DNA of 64,000 bases from Terriglobia bacterium (GCA_021325275.1 JAJPHL010000034.1:1-64000), one strand, 5' to 3'. Positions 24,634-35,019 are shown, counted from the first letter of the stretch. The notes: generated by a model not told the origin, from the letters alone. Made by a program: numbers and translations.

Positions 24634-27129
24634 ATGCGCAAAGTCTTTCCATTGATCGTGATCGTTCTCGCCGCGCTCGCGGCGATTTCCGAAATGCCGC
24701 CGACCAAAGTCGGCAAGATGCCGGACGGCAGCTCGCTGCTCACTACCGGTTGGCGCGTCGCGCCGGAGGGAATCCAGATTCCGCTCGACCGCGACACCTA
24801 CCCGATGAACATGGTGTGGCATCCCGATGGAAAAAATCTTTTCATCGTGAACAGCGGCTATCGGCCGCCGTCGGTGATGATCGTCGACACTTCGGACTTC
24901 AAGACTGCCTTGCGTGTGGCGCAGCCCGATGCCTGGCTCGGTCTCGCGATCAACAAAGCGGGCGATCGCTTTTACGTTCCGCAAGCGAATCTTGGATCGG
25001 TGCGGGAATTTTCCTTCACCGCCGGACAAGACCCCAAACCGTTGCGCAGCTTCCAACTTTTCCCCGTTCCCGCTCCGCCGCCTACCGCTCGCGATGGAAA
25101 AGTCCCCGTGCGTCTGCTGCCGAAAACGGATTATCTCGGCGACGCCGCGATTTCCGCCGACGGAAAATTCCTCTATGTGGCGAACCTGCAGGCGAACCTG
25201 GTCCACGTGATCGATCTGGCCTCGGGCGACATGTCCCGCAAGTGGACCACCGGCACGCATCCCTACAAATTGCTGCCGGTCGGCGAAAAGCTGTACGTTT
25301 CGAACTGGGGCGCGTCGAGTATTTCGATCCTCGACGTGAAAGACGGAAAGACCGTGCTGACCTTCGAGACCGGCGGACATCCCACCGCGATGCTTTTGCA
25401 CAACGGACGCCTCTACGTCACGTGCAGCAATACGAATTTCGTGTACGTGCACGATCCCGACACGGGAGTCGTCCGCGAAAAAATCAACGTTGCGTTGCAT
25501 CCCAAGTCGCCGCCGGGAACCACGCCGAATTTTCTCTCGTTTTCGCCCGATGGCAAGCGGCTCTTTGTCGCCAACGCCGACAACAACACCGTGGCGGTAG
25601 TGGACGTGCCCGGAAAAGGCGAGACCGGCGGATCGACCGTCGCGGGATTCATTCCCACCGGCTGGTATCCCATGGCCGTGACGATTTCCGGCGACGGCCG
25701 GCGCATGTTCATCGCCAATGGCAAAGGCGAGCATAGTTTTGCGAATCCGGAGAATGGCCGCAGCGGTCCGAGTACGCCTGTCCAGCAAGGCGACGCGGGG
25801 CGTCCCGGTTACGGGCCGAATCTCCAAAAAGGATCGATCAGTGTGGTCGACATGCCGCAAGGCGAGGCCTTGGCCGTACTCACGCGACGCGCCATCGCCG
25901 ACTCGCCGTACCGCGACGAATTGCTCGAGCGCGCCCCGGGCCAGAGCGTAGCGATTCCCACGCGTCCCGGCGATTCCTCGCCGATCCAGCACGTCATCTA
26001 CGTGATCCGCGAGAATCGCACGTACGATCAGATTTTCGGAGACATGAAAGAAGGCAACGGCGATCCCAACTTGTGCTTCTTCTGCGACGTCACGCCGAAC
26101 GCGCACAAGCTGGCCCACGAGTTTGTGTTGCTCGATAACTTCTACGTAAACTCCGACGTCTCGGCCGATGGTCACGCCTGGAGCATGGGTGCGATTTCCA
26201 ACGACTTCACGGCCAAGCTTTGGCCGTCCGGTTATGGCGGCCGCCGCAATCACTACGATTCCGAAGGCGACGACGACAACGAAGAAGCCGGCGGCGGATG
26301 GCTTTTTACCAACGCCATCAAGAAAGGCGTTTCATTCCGCGCGTACGGTGAGTGGCTGCACAACGACGGGACCGCGCCGAAGCCCGTTCTCCCGAACGAC
26401 AAAATTCTCGCCGGACACTTCGATCCCATGTATCGCGCGTGGGATTTGGAATATCCCGATCAGAAACGCGTCGACGAATGGCAAAAGGAATTCGCGGAGT
26501 TCGAGAAGAACGGCAACTTGCCGAAGCTGGAGATCGTGCGGCTCGGCAACGATCACACCAACGGCACGCGTCCCGGCGGCGCGACGCCGCGATCGCTGGT
26601 GGCCGATAACGATTACGCACTCGGCCGTCTCGTGGAAACCGTCAGCCACAGCCGTTACTGGAACTCGACGGCAATTTTCGTTTTGGAAGATGATGCACAA
26701 AGCGGCCCGGACCACGTGGATTCGCACCGCAGCCCGGGATTCGTGATCAGTTCGTGGACCCACAAGGGCGCCACCGATTCCACGATGTATTCCACCGTGA
26801 GCATGCTGCGCACGATGGGATTGATCCTCGGAATGCCGCCGATGAGTCAATACGACGGCGGGGCGATGCCGATGCATTCCGTTTTCATGGACAAGCCGGA
26901 TGTGCGGCCGTACGACGCCGCTAAGCCGGTGGTCGATCTCGAGGAGAAAAACAAACCGACCGCACCGATGGCCAAGGAGTCGGCGGCGCTCGATTTCTCC
27001 GAAGCGGATCGCGTCGACGAAGATTTGATGAATCGCATTCTGTGGGCATCGGTAAAAGGCAATCAGCCAATGCCCGCGCCGGTGCGCAGCGTGTTCCCGG
27101 CGATGTGGATTTTGCATGCGCAACGATAG
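24634..27129 (+). CDS. Beta-propeller plus phosphoesterase (alkaline-phosphatase superfamily), secreted
   Basis: 831 residues. Hydrophobic N-terminal signal (MRKVFPLIVIVLAALAAI). Residues about 45-430 are a YVTN/lactonase-type propeller (repeats such as NLFIVNSGY, FLYVANLQANLVHVIDL, RLFVANADNNTVAVVDV). From about 450 the PF04185-type phosphoesterase domain begins: IQHVIYVIRENRTYDQIFGD, then VLLDNFYVNSDVSADGHAW and FVLEDDAQSGPDHVDSHRSP, with metal-binding Asp/His residues. Probably a periplasmic or surface phosphodiesterase; substrate unknown. AGGAGA 6 nt upstream of the ATG. It may head the transcript with the three GT-C-like genes that follow 12 nt later. Confidence 0.88.
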   Translation: MRKVFPLIVIVLAALAAISEMPPTKVGKMPDGSSLLTTGWRVAPEGIQIPLDRDTYPMNMVWHPDGKNLFIVNSGYRPPSVMIVDTSDFKTALRVAQPDAWLGLAINKAGDRFYVPQANLGSVREFSFTAGQDPKPLRSFQLFPVPAPPPTARDGKVPVRLLPKTDYLGDAAISADGKFLYVANLQANLVHVIDLASGDMSRKWTTGTHPYKLLPVGEKLYVSNWGASSISILDVKDGKTVLTFETGGHPTAMLLHNGRLYVTCSNTNFVYVHDPDTGVVREKINVALHPKSPPGTTPNFLSFSPDGKRLFVANADNNTVAVVDVPGKGETGGSTVAGFIPTGWYPMAVTISGDGRRMFIANGKGEHSFANPENGRSGPSTPVQQGDAGRPGYGPNLQKGSISVVDMPQGEALAVLTRRAIADSPYRDELLERAPGQSVAIPTRPGDSSPIQHVIYVIRENRTYDQIFGDMKEGNGDPNLCFFCDVTPNAHKLAHEFVLLDNFYVNSDVSADGHAWSMGAISNDFTAKLWPSGYGGRRNHYDSEGDDDNEEAGGGWLFTNAIKKGVSFRAYGEWLHNDGTAPKPVLPNDKILAGHFDPMYRAWDLEYPDQKRVDEWQKEFAEFEKNGNLPKLEIVRLGNDHTNGTRPGGATPRSLVADNDYALGRLVETVSHSRYWNSTAIFVLEDDAQSGPDHVDSHRSPGFVISSWTHKGATDSTMYSTVSMLRTMGLILGMPPMSQYDGGAMPMHSVFMDKPDVRPYDAAKPVVDLEEKNKPTAPMAKESAALDFSEADRVDEDLMNRILWASVKGNQPMPAPVRSVFPAMWILHAQR

Positions 27130-27141
27130 CGCGCACAGTTC

Positions 27142-29010
27142 ATGACTCGCACGGCTGTGCGGTTTGCCATCTACGCCGCGACAGCCGTGGGTGTCTTCTG
27201 GCTGCCGTTTCACGTCCCGCCGCTGCACCAGGTCTATTCCGTCTCGCAGGCGTTTCACTTCAACAACCAGGTAGCGATTCTCGCGCTGCTCGCCGGCGTG
27301 GGGATCGCCGCGCTGTGGGGAATGTTGGGACCGCAGCCGCACGCGCCGCAAGACACACCCGAGAACACAGGCCAACTTCCCTGGTGGCCGCTGGCGCTGG
27401 CGTGCGCGGTAAGCAGCGTCGAGCTCACGATGATCACGCTTGCTTCCGGCTGGCTACCGATGGATTCGGCGGCCTACTTCGTCTACAAGCTTTTCGAGAT
27501 GCAGGCGGGCGCGATTCCCTATCGCGACTTCGAGTTCGCCTACGGCCCCGCGATGTTGTATGTGCCTGTGTTTCTCCGTGCCGTCACTGGAATCTCCGTC
27601 AACGCCGCGTATCTCGCTTCGTTGTGGATCTTCGCCTGGGGCGGATTGCTGATGTTGTGGTGGGTGGTGCGACAGGCGCGCGCCGCGCGAAGTGTGAAGA
27701 TCGCGGCGTTCTTGCTGCTGGCCTCGTTTCCGGCGCTGAATCCGGAGTTTGGGATCTCATACACGATGACGCGATACATCGCCGGCTTCGCGGCGCTCGC
27801 CGCCGCGCGGATCGCGGTAGAGAAGTTAACGAGACGCTGGGCGCTGGTGGGCGTGTGTCACACCCTGCTGACGGCGGCCGTGTTCTCCATCTCTCCCGAA
27901 GTCGGGCTGGCCTTCTGCGCGGCGCTGCTGGTCTATTGGATCTCGGAGTATCGAGCTGGATGCCGTTGGATCCTCGGTAGCGCAGCCGTGCAAATCGTTT
28001 TGGTAGCTGGGCTGGCGGCGATCGCGCCGCACAATACGTTTCTCGCGATCTTTGGTTTTAGCGCCGGCGGAAACAACTTGCCGATCTTCCCGTCGCCGTA
28101 CGTTTTGCTCTACATCGGATCGCTGATGCTCGGCGTCGCTCCTTTGCTCGCCGACGCGGGACGCACAATCCTGTTCGGACAGGAACAAGGAGTCGCGCGA
28201 TACCGCATCTTCGGCGCGGCAACCGGCGCATTCGCCGTGCATACGCTGGCGATGATTCCCGCGGCGCTGGACCGGCCCGACACCGGACACGTGATCTACA
28301 ACGGCGCCGGCGCGTTTCTTCTCGCGATGCTGATGCCGTGGCCGAAGCCTCGCGCGGGCCGCCGGGAAGTCCCGCTGCGCTGGCTCTATCAGGGCGCATT
28401 CATCGTGATTTTTCCGATTCTTTCCGTCTGGATGGGACGCGGATACATGCTGCCCGGTCTCGAGTATCTCGCCAAACTCCGCGTCGCCGAGTGGAGCAAC
28501 GCCCACGCCGGCAGCGCACTGGCCGGCGTGGCGAAAACAGCGCTAGGTCCGGGCGAATGGGACTTCTTGCAGGGGAACAGCGCGAGTATCCGGCGGCGGA
28601 GTCTCGAAAACTCTTTCCCCGCGCTCAACGAATACGGGAAAGTCTGCGATCCGGTTGGCGAACCAGAGATTTATGCCATCCTGGGCCGCCACGACGCCCT
28701 GAAACCGGAGTATTATTTCGCCATCACCGACGAAACACCTCTTTCCGAAGTCATACGCAAAGTCGACGACGTGCGCGCCTGCGCTTATGTGATTCTTCCT
28801 GGCGATGCCCTCAGGGGATTGCCGCCGGTCCTGCCGCTCGACCTGGATTACTACAGCCAACTCCTGATGTTTCCCGTGTGGGGACCGCCGAAGTTTCCGC
28901 CGCCCGCGCCAAAGAAAGAGTTTTTCCGCTACGTGAAAGATTCCTTTGTTGCCATTCGTCAGGTCACGCCGGGAATGTATCTCTGCAAGAAGCGTGCCGG
29001 AGCGCCGTAG
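27142..29010 (+). CDS. GT-C-like multi-pass membrane protein, copy 1 of 3
   Basis: 622 residues with about 11-12 hydrophobic segments and a soluble C-terminal tail of about 120 residues. The first large loop holds PYRDFEFAYGP (126-136), which resembles the acidic loop motif of GT-C glycosyltransferases (ArnT/PMT/GT39-like) that use lipid-linked sugar donors at the outer face of the inner membrane. Other blocks shared with copies 2 and 3: FHFNNQ near residue 40, the S-PE(V/I)GLAF segment, and a tail with LLMFP and YLC. No exact family was recognised; a sugar-transfer function is inference. Confidence 0.7.
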   Translation: MTRTAVRFAIYAATAVGVFWLPFHVPPLHQVYSVSQAFHFNNQVAILALLAGVGIAALWGMLGPQPHAPQDTPENTGQLPWWPLALACAVSSVELTMITLASGWLPMDSAAYFVYKLFEMQAGAIPYRDFEFAYGPAMLYVPVFLRAVTGISVNAAYLASLWIFAWGGLLMLWWVVRQARAARSVKIAAFLLLASFPALNPEFGISYTMTRYIAGFAALAAARIAVEKLTRRWALVGVCHTLLTAAVFSISPEVGLAFCAALLVYWISEYRAGCRWILGSAAVQIVLVAGLAAIAPHNTFLAIFGFSAGGNNLPIFPSPYVLLYIGSLMLGVAPLLADAGRTILFGQEQGVARYRIFGAATGAFAVHTLAMIPAALDRPDTGHVIYNGAGAFLLAMLMPWPKPRAGRREVPLRWLYQGAFIVIFPILSVWMGRGYMLPGLEYLAKLRVAEWSNAHAGSALAGVAKTALGPGEWDFLQGNSASIRRRSLENSFPALNEYGKVCDPVGEPEIYAILGRHDALKPEYYFAITDETPLSEVIRKVDDVRACAYVILPGDALRGLPPVLPLDLDYYSQLLMFPVWGPPKFPPPAPKKEFFRYVKDSFVAIRQVTPGMYLCKKRAGAP

Positions 29011-30714
29011 GTGAAGAAATCCGTCATCTACGCGGCCACGGCGGCCGGCGTTTTCTGGCTGCCCTTTCATGTTCCGCCCTTTCGCGTGATGCCTTCGATG
29101 TCGCAGGCGTTTCACTTCAACAATCAAGCGGCCATGGCGGCGTTGTTGTGCGGAATCGCGGCGATTGCATTGGTGAGTCGGCGCGAAAAAGGTCACGAAG
29201 CGCGCGTTGACGCCGCGCAGGCGCAGATGGGCGCTGTTCCGCTAGTGATTGCGCTCGCCGTGTCGGGCGTGGTTCTGGTGATGATCTGTCTCGCGTCGGC
29301 GTGGTATCCCTTCGGCGGCGGCGCATATTTCGTGAATCGCTTGTGCGAAATGGCCGCCGGCGCGACACCGTATCGCGACTTCGAATTCAGCTATGGCCCC
29401 ACGATGTTGTATTTCCCGATGCTGCTGAGCAAAGCTTTTGGAATCCAGCTTCTGCCCGCGTATCTCGCGACGCTGTGGATTTTCCTGTGGGGCGGGTTAT
29501 TTCTGTTGTGGTGGATTGTCAGGCAATCGCGCGGCGTGTTGCAGCGCGATCAAACGATTGCGTTCCTGCTGCTCACGGTGGTACCCGCGCTCAACGCCGA
29601 GTGGGGATTGCAGTACATGCCGGTGCGATTCGTTTGTGGCTTCGCGGCGCTGCTCGTCGCACGAATGGCGGCGGAAAGACTTGCGGGGCGATGGGCCCCC
29701 GTAGCGGCGTGTCATCTCGGCCTGACGGCGGCGGTGTTCTCGATTTCCACTGAAATCGGGCTCGCGTTCCTCGTTGCGCTGATTTCATATTGGTTTTTTG
29801 AGTTTCGCTCGGGCCGCCGCTGGATGGCGTTAACCGCCGCCGCGCAGATCGCGGCGATGATTCTGTTCGTCCTGCTGGCACCGAAAGAATTGTTCCTCTC
29901 CGTGAGTGTCTTTTCCGCGGGAGGCAGCGCGCTGCCGTTGTTTCCGTCGCCGTACATTTTGCTGTACGCCGGATCGCTTCTGTTGGTGATCGCACCCGCG
30001 CTCGGCCGTGCGGACGGTGTGTTCGGCACGCTCACGCCGGTCTTCGCGATCAACGCCATCGCGATGATGCCGGCGGCTCTGGGACGCTCCGATCCCGGTC
30101 ATGTACTTTTCAACGGCGTGGGGGTTTTCCTCTTGGCACTGCTCGCTCCGCCTATCCGGCCGCATTGGATCTATCGCGGCATCTTCTTGCTTGTCTTTCC
30201 GGTGCTCGCATTGTGGATCAATCCAGGCGGCAATTTGATTTGGTTGGCGAGAGTTGCCGAGTCGGCACGGCGCAACGCTCAGTTGATCAGGCAGAATAGT
30301 TTGGACCGCCGTTGGCCCGAGATCGCGCGCTACGGAAAAATCTGTGTGCCGTTCGGCGATCCCGATGTCTACTACGTGCTGTCGCGGCATAACGCCTTGC
30401 AACCCGGATACTATTACTCAATTACCGTGGAGTCGCCCGAACCCGAAGTGGAGCGCCAGATCACCGACGTGCAGTCGTGCCAGTACGCGATCGTCCCCGG
30501 ACAGATTCTGGCCGGCGCGCCGCCGGTGGTGAGCGTCGACCTGACGTACGCGAGCCGCCTTCTGATGTTTCCCTTGACCAGTACTTACGGCACGCCGCCG
30601 GTGCCGGCGCCTGCTCCCGCGGAGGCTTTCGCAGACTACGTGAAGGCGTCGTTCATTCCTCTGCGACAGGTCACGGCGACGCAGTATCTTTGCGTGAGGA
30701 AACCGGGTTCATGA
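29011..30714 (+). CDS. GT-C-like multi-pass membrane protein, copy 2 of 3
   Basis: 567 residues. Starts with GTG immediately after the stop codon of copy 1, so translation is probably by reinitiation. Same architecture: FHFNNQ near 40, PYRDFEFSYGP in the first loop, STEIGLAFLVALISYW, SPYILLYAGSLLL, and a tail with VDLTYASRLLMFP and QYLCVR. Shorter than copy 1 mainly in the linker and the segment after the last helices. Overlaps copy 3 by 4 nt (ATGA). Confidence 0.7.
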   Translation: MKKSVIYAATAAGVFWLPFHVPPFRVMPSMSQAFHFNNQAAMAALLCGIAAIALVSRREKGHEARVDAAQAQMGAVPLVIALAVSGVVLVMICLASAWYPFGGGAYFVNRLCEMAAGATPYRDFEFSYGPTMLYFPMLLSKAFGIQLLPAYLATLWIFLWGGLFLLWWIVRQSRGVLQRDQTIAFLLLTVVPALNAEWGLQYMPVRFVCGFAALLVARMAAERLAGRWAPVAACHLGLTAAVFSISTEIGLAFLVALISYWFFEFRSGRRWMALTAAAQIAAMILFVLLAPKELFLSVSVFSAGGSALPLFPSPYILLYAGSLLLVIAPALGRADGVFGTLTPVFAINAIAMMPAALGRSDPGHVLFNGVGVFLLALLAPPIRPHWIYRGIFLLVFPVLALWINPGGNLIWLARVAESARRNAQLIRQNSLDRRWPEIARYGKICVPFGDPDVYYVLSRHNALQPGYYYSITVESPEPEVERQITDVQSCQYAIVPGQILAGAPPVVSVDLTYASRLLMFPLTSTYGTPPVPAPAPAEAFADYVKASFIPLRQVTATQYLCVRKPGS

Positions 30715-32553
30715 ACCGCACGACCACGCAAGTGACCATCTACGTCGCGACGATGCTCGGAGTTTTCGCGCTGCCGTACTACGTGCCGCGCTTCTCGGAC
30801 ACGTTTTCGATTTCCGCCGTCTTTCATTTCAACAATCAAGCGGCGATCGTCGCGCTGGCCGCCGGCTTTGCCGCCGCGATTCTTTGGCATTGGCGATTCT
30901 CGAGCGAAAATCCTTCCCCCGCGGGCGACAACGGTCCGCTGCCACTGTGGCCGCTTCTCGTCACGTTCGGCGCCACGGCTGTCTGGATGATCCTCGACTG
31001 GCTGGCCGCGATTCTTGGCACCACGTCGAACGCGCCGTATTTTCTGTACAAACTTTTTTGCTTGCAAGCGGGTCTCCGGCCGTATCGCGACTTCGAATTC
31101 GCGTACGGGCCAGGAATGCTCTACATCCCCGACGCGGTGATTCGCGTCACGGGTCTCTCGGTGGTGGACGGTTATCTCCTCGCGTTGTGGGTCTTCGTAT
31201 GGTTCGGATTGTTGATGCTGTGGTGGGTGGTGCGCGAGGCGCGCGCCGGCACGCGCGACAAAATCGCCGTGTTTCTTGTGGCCGCGGCGTTCCCGGCGCT
31301 CAATCCCGAATACGGCATCGAATACAACCTCACGCGCTACGTCGCGGGACTCGCGGCGCTCGTCGCGGCGCGGTTCTTCGCCGACAAACTTTCCGAACAC
31401 TGGCTCGAAACGGGATTCTGTCACGTGATCCTGACTCTGGCGACGTTTTCCATCTCGCCGGAAATCGGATTGGCGTTCCTCGCGAGCCTGATGGCGTATT
31501 GGCTTCAAGAATTCCTGGCAGGCGAGCGATGGATCGCGCTCAGCCGCCGTCCACATGGGTTTGCTCGCGGGATGCGTTCTCGTCGCGCCGCGAGGCACAT
31601 TTCTTTCGGTCGGCGGATTCGGCGCGGGACAGAACAACCTTCCGCTCTTTCCCTCGCCATACAACTTGATCTATGTGGGATCGTTGATGCTGGCCGTCGC
31701 GCCCATGCTCGCGGCCTCGGCGCGCGATCGCGTTACGTCACGCGCGCGTACGGGAGTCTTCGGCAATCTCACGGCGCCGATCGCCGTGCAAGCCGCCGCG
31801 ATGATTCCCGCCGTGTTTGGCCGCGCCGACGGCGGCCACGTCTTTTACAACGGCACCGCGGTTTTTCTGCTGGCGTTGTTTTATCCGATGGATTCCACCG
31901 CTGCGACGGCGGCGAAATCACGATGGTTTCCGCGCCGTGCCATCTATAGCACGGCGCTTCTGGTCACGTCGCTCGTGCTCGGCATCGGACTCGATCGCGT
32001 GGCCTTGCTGCCGTCGCTCGGCAATCTGGCGGCCTTGCGCCTGACGGCGTGGTCGGTGGATCATCCCGGCTCGTTCCTCGGTGATATCGTGCCGGGAGCG
32101 TTCGGTCCGGACGCGTGGAAACGCCACGAGAGAGACCTGGCTTATTTCCGCGCGATCGATCTGGAAAATCGCATCAAAGACCTGCGGCCGTACGGAAAGA
32201 TTTGCGAACCCATCGGGCACCCGGAGATTTTCATTCGTCTCGGCGAGCACGGATTGCTGCAGCCGGAATACTACTATGCGCTCAGCGAAGAATCGCCGCG
32301 CTCCGCGATGCAACGCAAAGAGAAGGATGCCGGCGCCTGCGAATACGCAATTCTTCCCGGGATGATCGCGACCGAAGTTTTGCCCGCCGGCAAGTATGAC
32401 ATTCCGGCGCTCGAGAAGATTCTGATGTTTCCCATTGGCGTCGACCCCGTTTTCAGGCCGCCGGATCGCGCGTACTTGAAATACTTGCACGAACACTTCG
32501 TGCCCATCGAGCGCCTCACGCCGGACGAGTATCTTTGCCGCCGCGTGCGCTAA
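30711..32553 (+). pseudogene. GT-C-like multi-pass membrane protein, copy 3, frameshifted
   Basis: Begins MNRTTTQVTIYVATMLGVF and aligns with copies 1 and 2 (FHFNNQ, PYRDFEFAYGP, SPEIGLAFLASLMAYW) up to ERWIALS near 31543, then the frame goes to junk. The homologous continuation (MGLLAGCVLVAPRGTFL..., SPYNLIYVGSLML, tail KILMFP and EYLCRR) is in another frame from about 31545 to 32553. By comparison with copy 2 (WMALTAAAQ) two bases are missing in the GC-rich run at about 31541-31550. Either a real inactivating 2-nt deletion or a sequencing/assembly error; without it the protein would be about 614 residues. Confidence 0.75.
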
Positions 32554-33665
32554 AAGCCCTTGCGCTGAATCGCCAGTTCATTCGGCCACGGATTCCCTTC
32601 GAGATACTTCCCGTAAGCCTTTTGGCCTTTCAGAAAATATCCCAGAAATGCCGTGCTGTAGGAATTCACGATCGCATACGTCGTTTCCATCGGCGTGAAT
32701 GCCTCGCCGATGCCGTCGCCGAACGAGTGGGACAACTTGAACATGTCGGTGAACGAGTAATGACCGCCGTTGATCAACTCCAAAAGCATCGACGGACCCG
32801 AGTGCGCTTCGTAAACGTTCTTGATCATCATGTTGCCGATTTGTCCGATGGTTCCATCCTTGCGGCCGAGGAAATAGAGCGACGGTATCGTGAGATTCGT
32901 GTGCTTCGACGGCGCGGCGGCCATGCCCACCATCGCCGCGAACCGCGTGTCGGCGTCCGCCGCCTGCACGGCGCAATACGACCCCAGGGACATTCCGCTG
33001 ACCGCACTGTGCGCGGTGTCGATGTGTCCGGCAAAGCGCTTGGCCTGCTTGTCGTCGGATTTCCCCTTGTCCCACAAGATCATTTCGTCGAGCAATTTGC
33101 TCATGTCCTTGGGGCGATCTTCGGTGGAATGCGCACGCTCCTTCGATTGGTAGCGGATCAACTGGCCGTCGATGATCGCGTGGCGCGAATTGCCGGTGTG
33201 ATCGGGCGACACGACGATGTATCCGTGGCTGGCGAGATAATCGCACCAAAACGTGTTCTGCTGGCGCGAACCGCCGTTGCCATGGCCGAAAATCACCAGC
33301 GGAAAACGGCCCGCGCGCACGGGAGCGTCGCGCACCGAGTTGTTCCAGAAAATCTTGTCCAGCTCATCCGCCGACAGGTGATAGCTCGCTTGAATCACCG
33401 CCGCGACTTCCGGAGTGATGCCGCCTGGGAAAAAATCGTGGAATCGATTCTTCGGCATGTTGCGCGCTTCGTCCGTGGCGGGATACCAAATCTCGGTGAC
33501 CAGCGTGCGCGGCTTTTCGGTGAAGCGATCGGTGCGTGTGGAATCGACAATCACGGTAGTGGTGACGCCGACCGGATACGGGCCTTCTTTACTGGGATCG
33601 GGAGGAGTTTGAGCTTGAACAAAAAGTGCGGCGCCCGCCAACATGGCGGTTAACAAAGTCTTCAT
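32550..33665 (-). CDS. Secreted alpha/beta-hydrolase (PAF-acetylhydrolase/dienelactone-hydrolase-like)
   Basis: 371 residues with a signal peptide (MKTLLTAMLAGAALFVQAQ). Oxyanion-type motif FGHGNGGSR near 126-134, DYLASHGYIVVSPDHTG strand, nucleophile elbow GMSLG with S226, an acidic candidate in FLGRKDG and a late histidine in NGGHYSF. This arrangement is that of large hydrolases of the platelet-activating-factor acetylhydrolase type. Substrate unknown. It lies 4 nt after the YfcC gene, on the same strand, so the two are probably co-transcribed. Its stop codon overlaps that of GT-C copy 3 on the opposite strand. Confidence 0.85.
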   Translation of the reverse strand: MKTLLTAMLAGAALFVQAQTPPDPSKEGPYPVGVTTTVIVDSTRTDRFTEKPRTLVTEIWYPATDEARNMPKNRFHDFFPGGITPEVAAVIQASYHLSADELDKIFWNNSVRDAPVRAGRFPLVIFGHGNGGSRQQNTFWCDYLASHGYIVVSPDHTGNSRHAIIDGQLIRYQSKERAHSTEDRPKDMSKLLDEMILWDKGKSDDKQAKRFAGHIDTAHSAVSGMSLGSYCAVQAADADTRFAAMVGMAAAPSKHTNLTIPSLYFLGRKDGTIGQIGNMMIKNVYEAHSGPSMLLELINGGHYSFTDMFKLSHSFGDGIGEAFTPMETTYAIVNSYSTAFLGYFLKGQKAYGKYLEGNPWPNELAIQRKGF

Positions 33666-33669
33666 GTCG

Positions 33670-35013
33670 CTACTTTAACCCGAAAGCCAGGGCGAACAGA
33701 ATAGCGCCAAGGCCTAGCGTCAGCAGCATGGCGTAGACCGGCACGATGAATCGCACCCATTCCTCGAACTTCGCGCCGCTGGCGGCGAGCGTCGCGACGA
33801 GCGCGCCGTTGGTCGGCGTGAGCAATTCGCACAAACCCGCGCCCATTTGATAAGCAAACACCGTAACTTGGCGCGAAATCCCCAGCAAATCGGAGAGCGG
33901 CACGAGCAGCGGCATCGTCAACACCGCTTGACCGCTGACGCTGGGCACCGGAATGTGGATCAACGTGTGCGCCGCCACCATGCCGGCGGCGGTAGCCGCC
34001 GCGGGCCAATGCGAAAGCGGCGTGAAAAGCGCTTTCACCACTGTGTCGACGATGCGTCCGTCGTCCATCACCACGAAGATGGCGCGCGAAAATCCGATCA
34101 GCAGCGCGGCGTACGCCATTCCGCGAAATCCTTCCACAAACGCATCGGCGGTTCCCTCCACTCCGAGTCCGCCGATCACGCCGGCGATCACGCCCATCAT
34201 GAAAAACATTCCCGCGAGTTGATCGAAATCCCAATCCCAGCGCGACACGCCGGCCACGAGCAGCGTAAACGCCGCGATCACCGACGCGAGTACAAGAATG
34301 TGCCGCCAGGTCCACGACGTTTTCGGGGCGGCCGCGACGGTCTCTTCTGTCGCCACACGATTCGGCCGCGTCCAACGAATGGTCCAGAAAATCCAAATGG
34401 CCAGCGCGAGAATCATCGCGATCGTGCGAAATTGCCAACCGGAGAGCAAGGGCAGTCCCGCGAGTTTTTGGGCGATTCCCACTTGAAACGGATTGATGGG
34501 ACTGAACGCCGCCGCCACCGCAGCCGCGCCAAGGCTCGCCGCAACACCGGTGAGTACCGGAAAGCCAAGACGCCGCATCAACAGAACGAGCAGCGGCACG
34601 AACGCTAGGATTTCTTCCTGCATGTTTTCGAGCGCACCGCCGGCGGCGAAGGCCATCGCTAGAATCGGAATCACCAGAATGCCGCTCTTCCCGAGCGACC
34701 CAACCAGCGAATCGATCAGCGCTTGCAGCGCGCCGGTCTTGTCGACTACGGTGAAGGCTCCGCCCACGAGAAACACGAAGAAAATCACCGAGCCGGCGCT
34801 GAGCATTCCTTTGGGGATCGCAGTAAGCGTGTCGAAGAAGCCGAGCGGTGTGGCGGGCATCGGCTTGTAGCTGCCGGCGACCACCACGTTGCGGCCGGTG
34901 GTGGGATCGTCCTGGCGATCGTAGCGACCCGCGGGAAGGATGTGCGTGAGGATCGCGGCGAGCGCGATGCCCGCCGCCATCAAGACTAAAGGATGAGGAA
35001 AACGAAGCCGCAT
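33670..35013 (-). CDS. YfcC-family membrane carrier
   Basis: 447 residues, about 11-12 transmembrane segments. Typical YfcC/DcuC-like text: LVLMAAGIALAAILTHILPAGRYDR at the start, IFFVFLVGGAFTVVDKTGAL, AFSPINPFQVGIAQKLAGLP, and the C-terminal MGAGLCELLTPTNGALVATL. The family is related to C4-dicarboxylate and arginine/ornithine carriers and its substrate is usually unknown. TATCAT ends six nt before the ATG and only GCAGG intervenes, so a leaderless or very short leader is possible. Upstream of the hydrolase gene in the same transcript. Confidence 0.85.
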   Translation of the reverse strand: MRLRFPHPLVLMAAGIALAAILTHILPAGRYDRQDDPTTGRNVVVAGSYKPMPATPLGFFDTLTAIPKGMLSAGSVIFFVFLVGGAFTVVDKTGALQALIDSLVGSLGKSGILVIPILAMAFAAGGALENMQEEILAFVPLLVLLMRRLGFPVLTGVAASLGAAAVAAAFSPINPFQVGIAQKLAGLPLLSGWQFRTIAMILALAIWIFWTIRWTRPNRVATEETVAAAPKTSWTWRHILVLASVIAAFTLLVAGVSRWDWDFDQLAGMFFMMGVIAGVIGGLGVEGTADAFVEGFRGMAYAALLIGFSRAIFVVMDDGRIVDTVVKALFTPLSHWPAAATAAGMVAAHTLIHIPVPSVSGQAVLTMPLLVPLSDLLGISRQVTVFAYQMGAGLCELLTPTNGALVATLAASGAKFEEWVRFIVPVYAMLLTLGLGAILFALAFGLK

Positions 35014-35019
35014 CCTGCG

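Noticed and set aside
24622-26253. 543-codon open frame on the minus strand
   Set aside because: Complete shadow of the propeller-phosphoesterase gene, whose domains are clear on the plus strand.
32535-33653. 372-codon open frame on the plus strand
   Set aside because: Antisense to the alpha/beta hydrolase with intact catalytic motifs on the minus strand.
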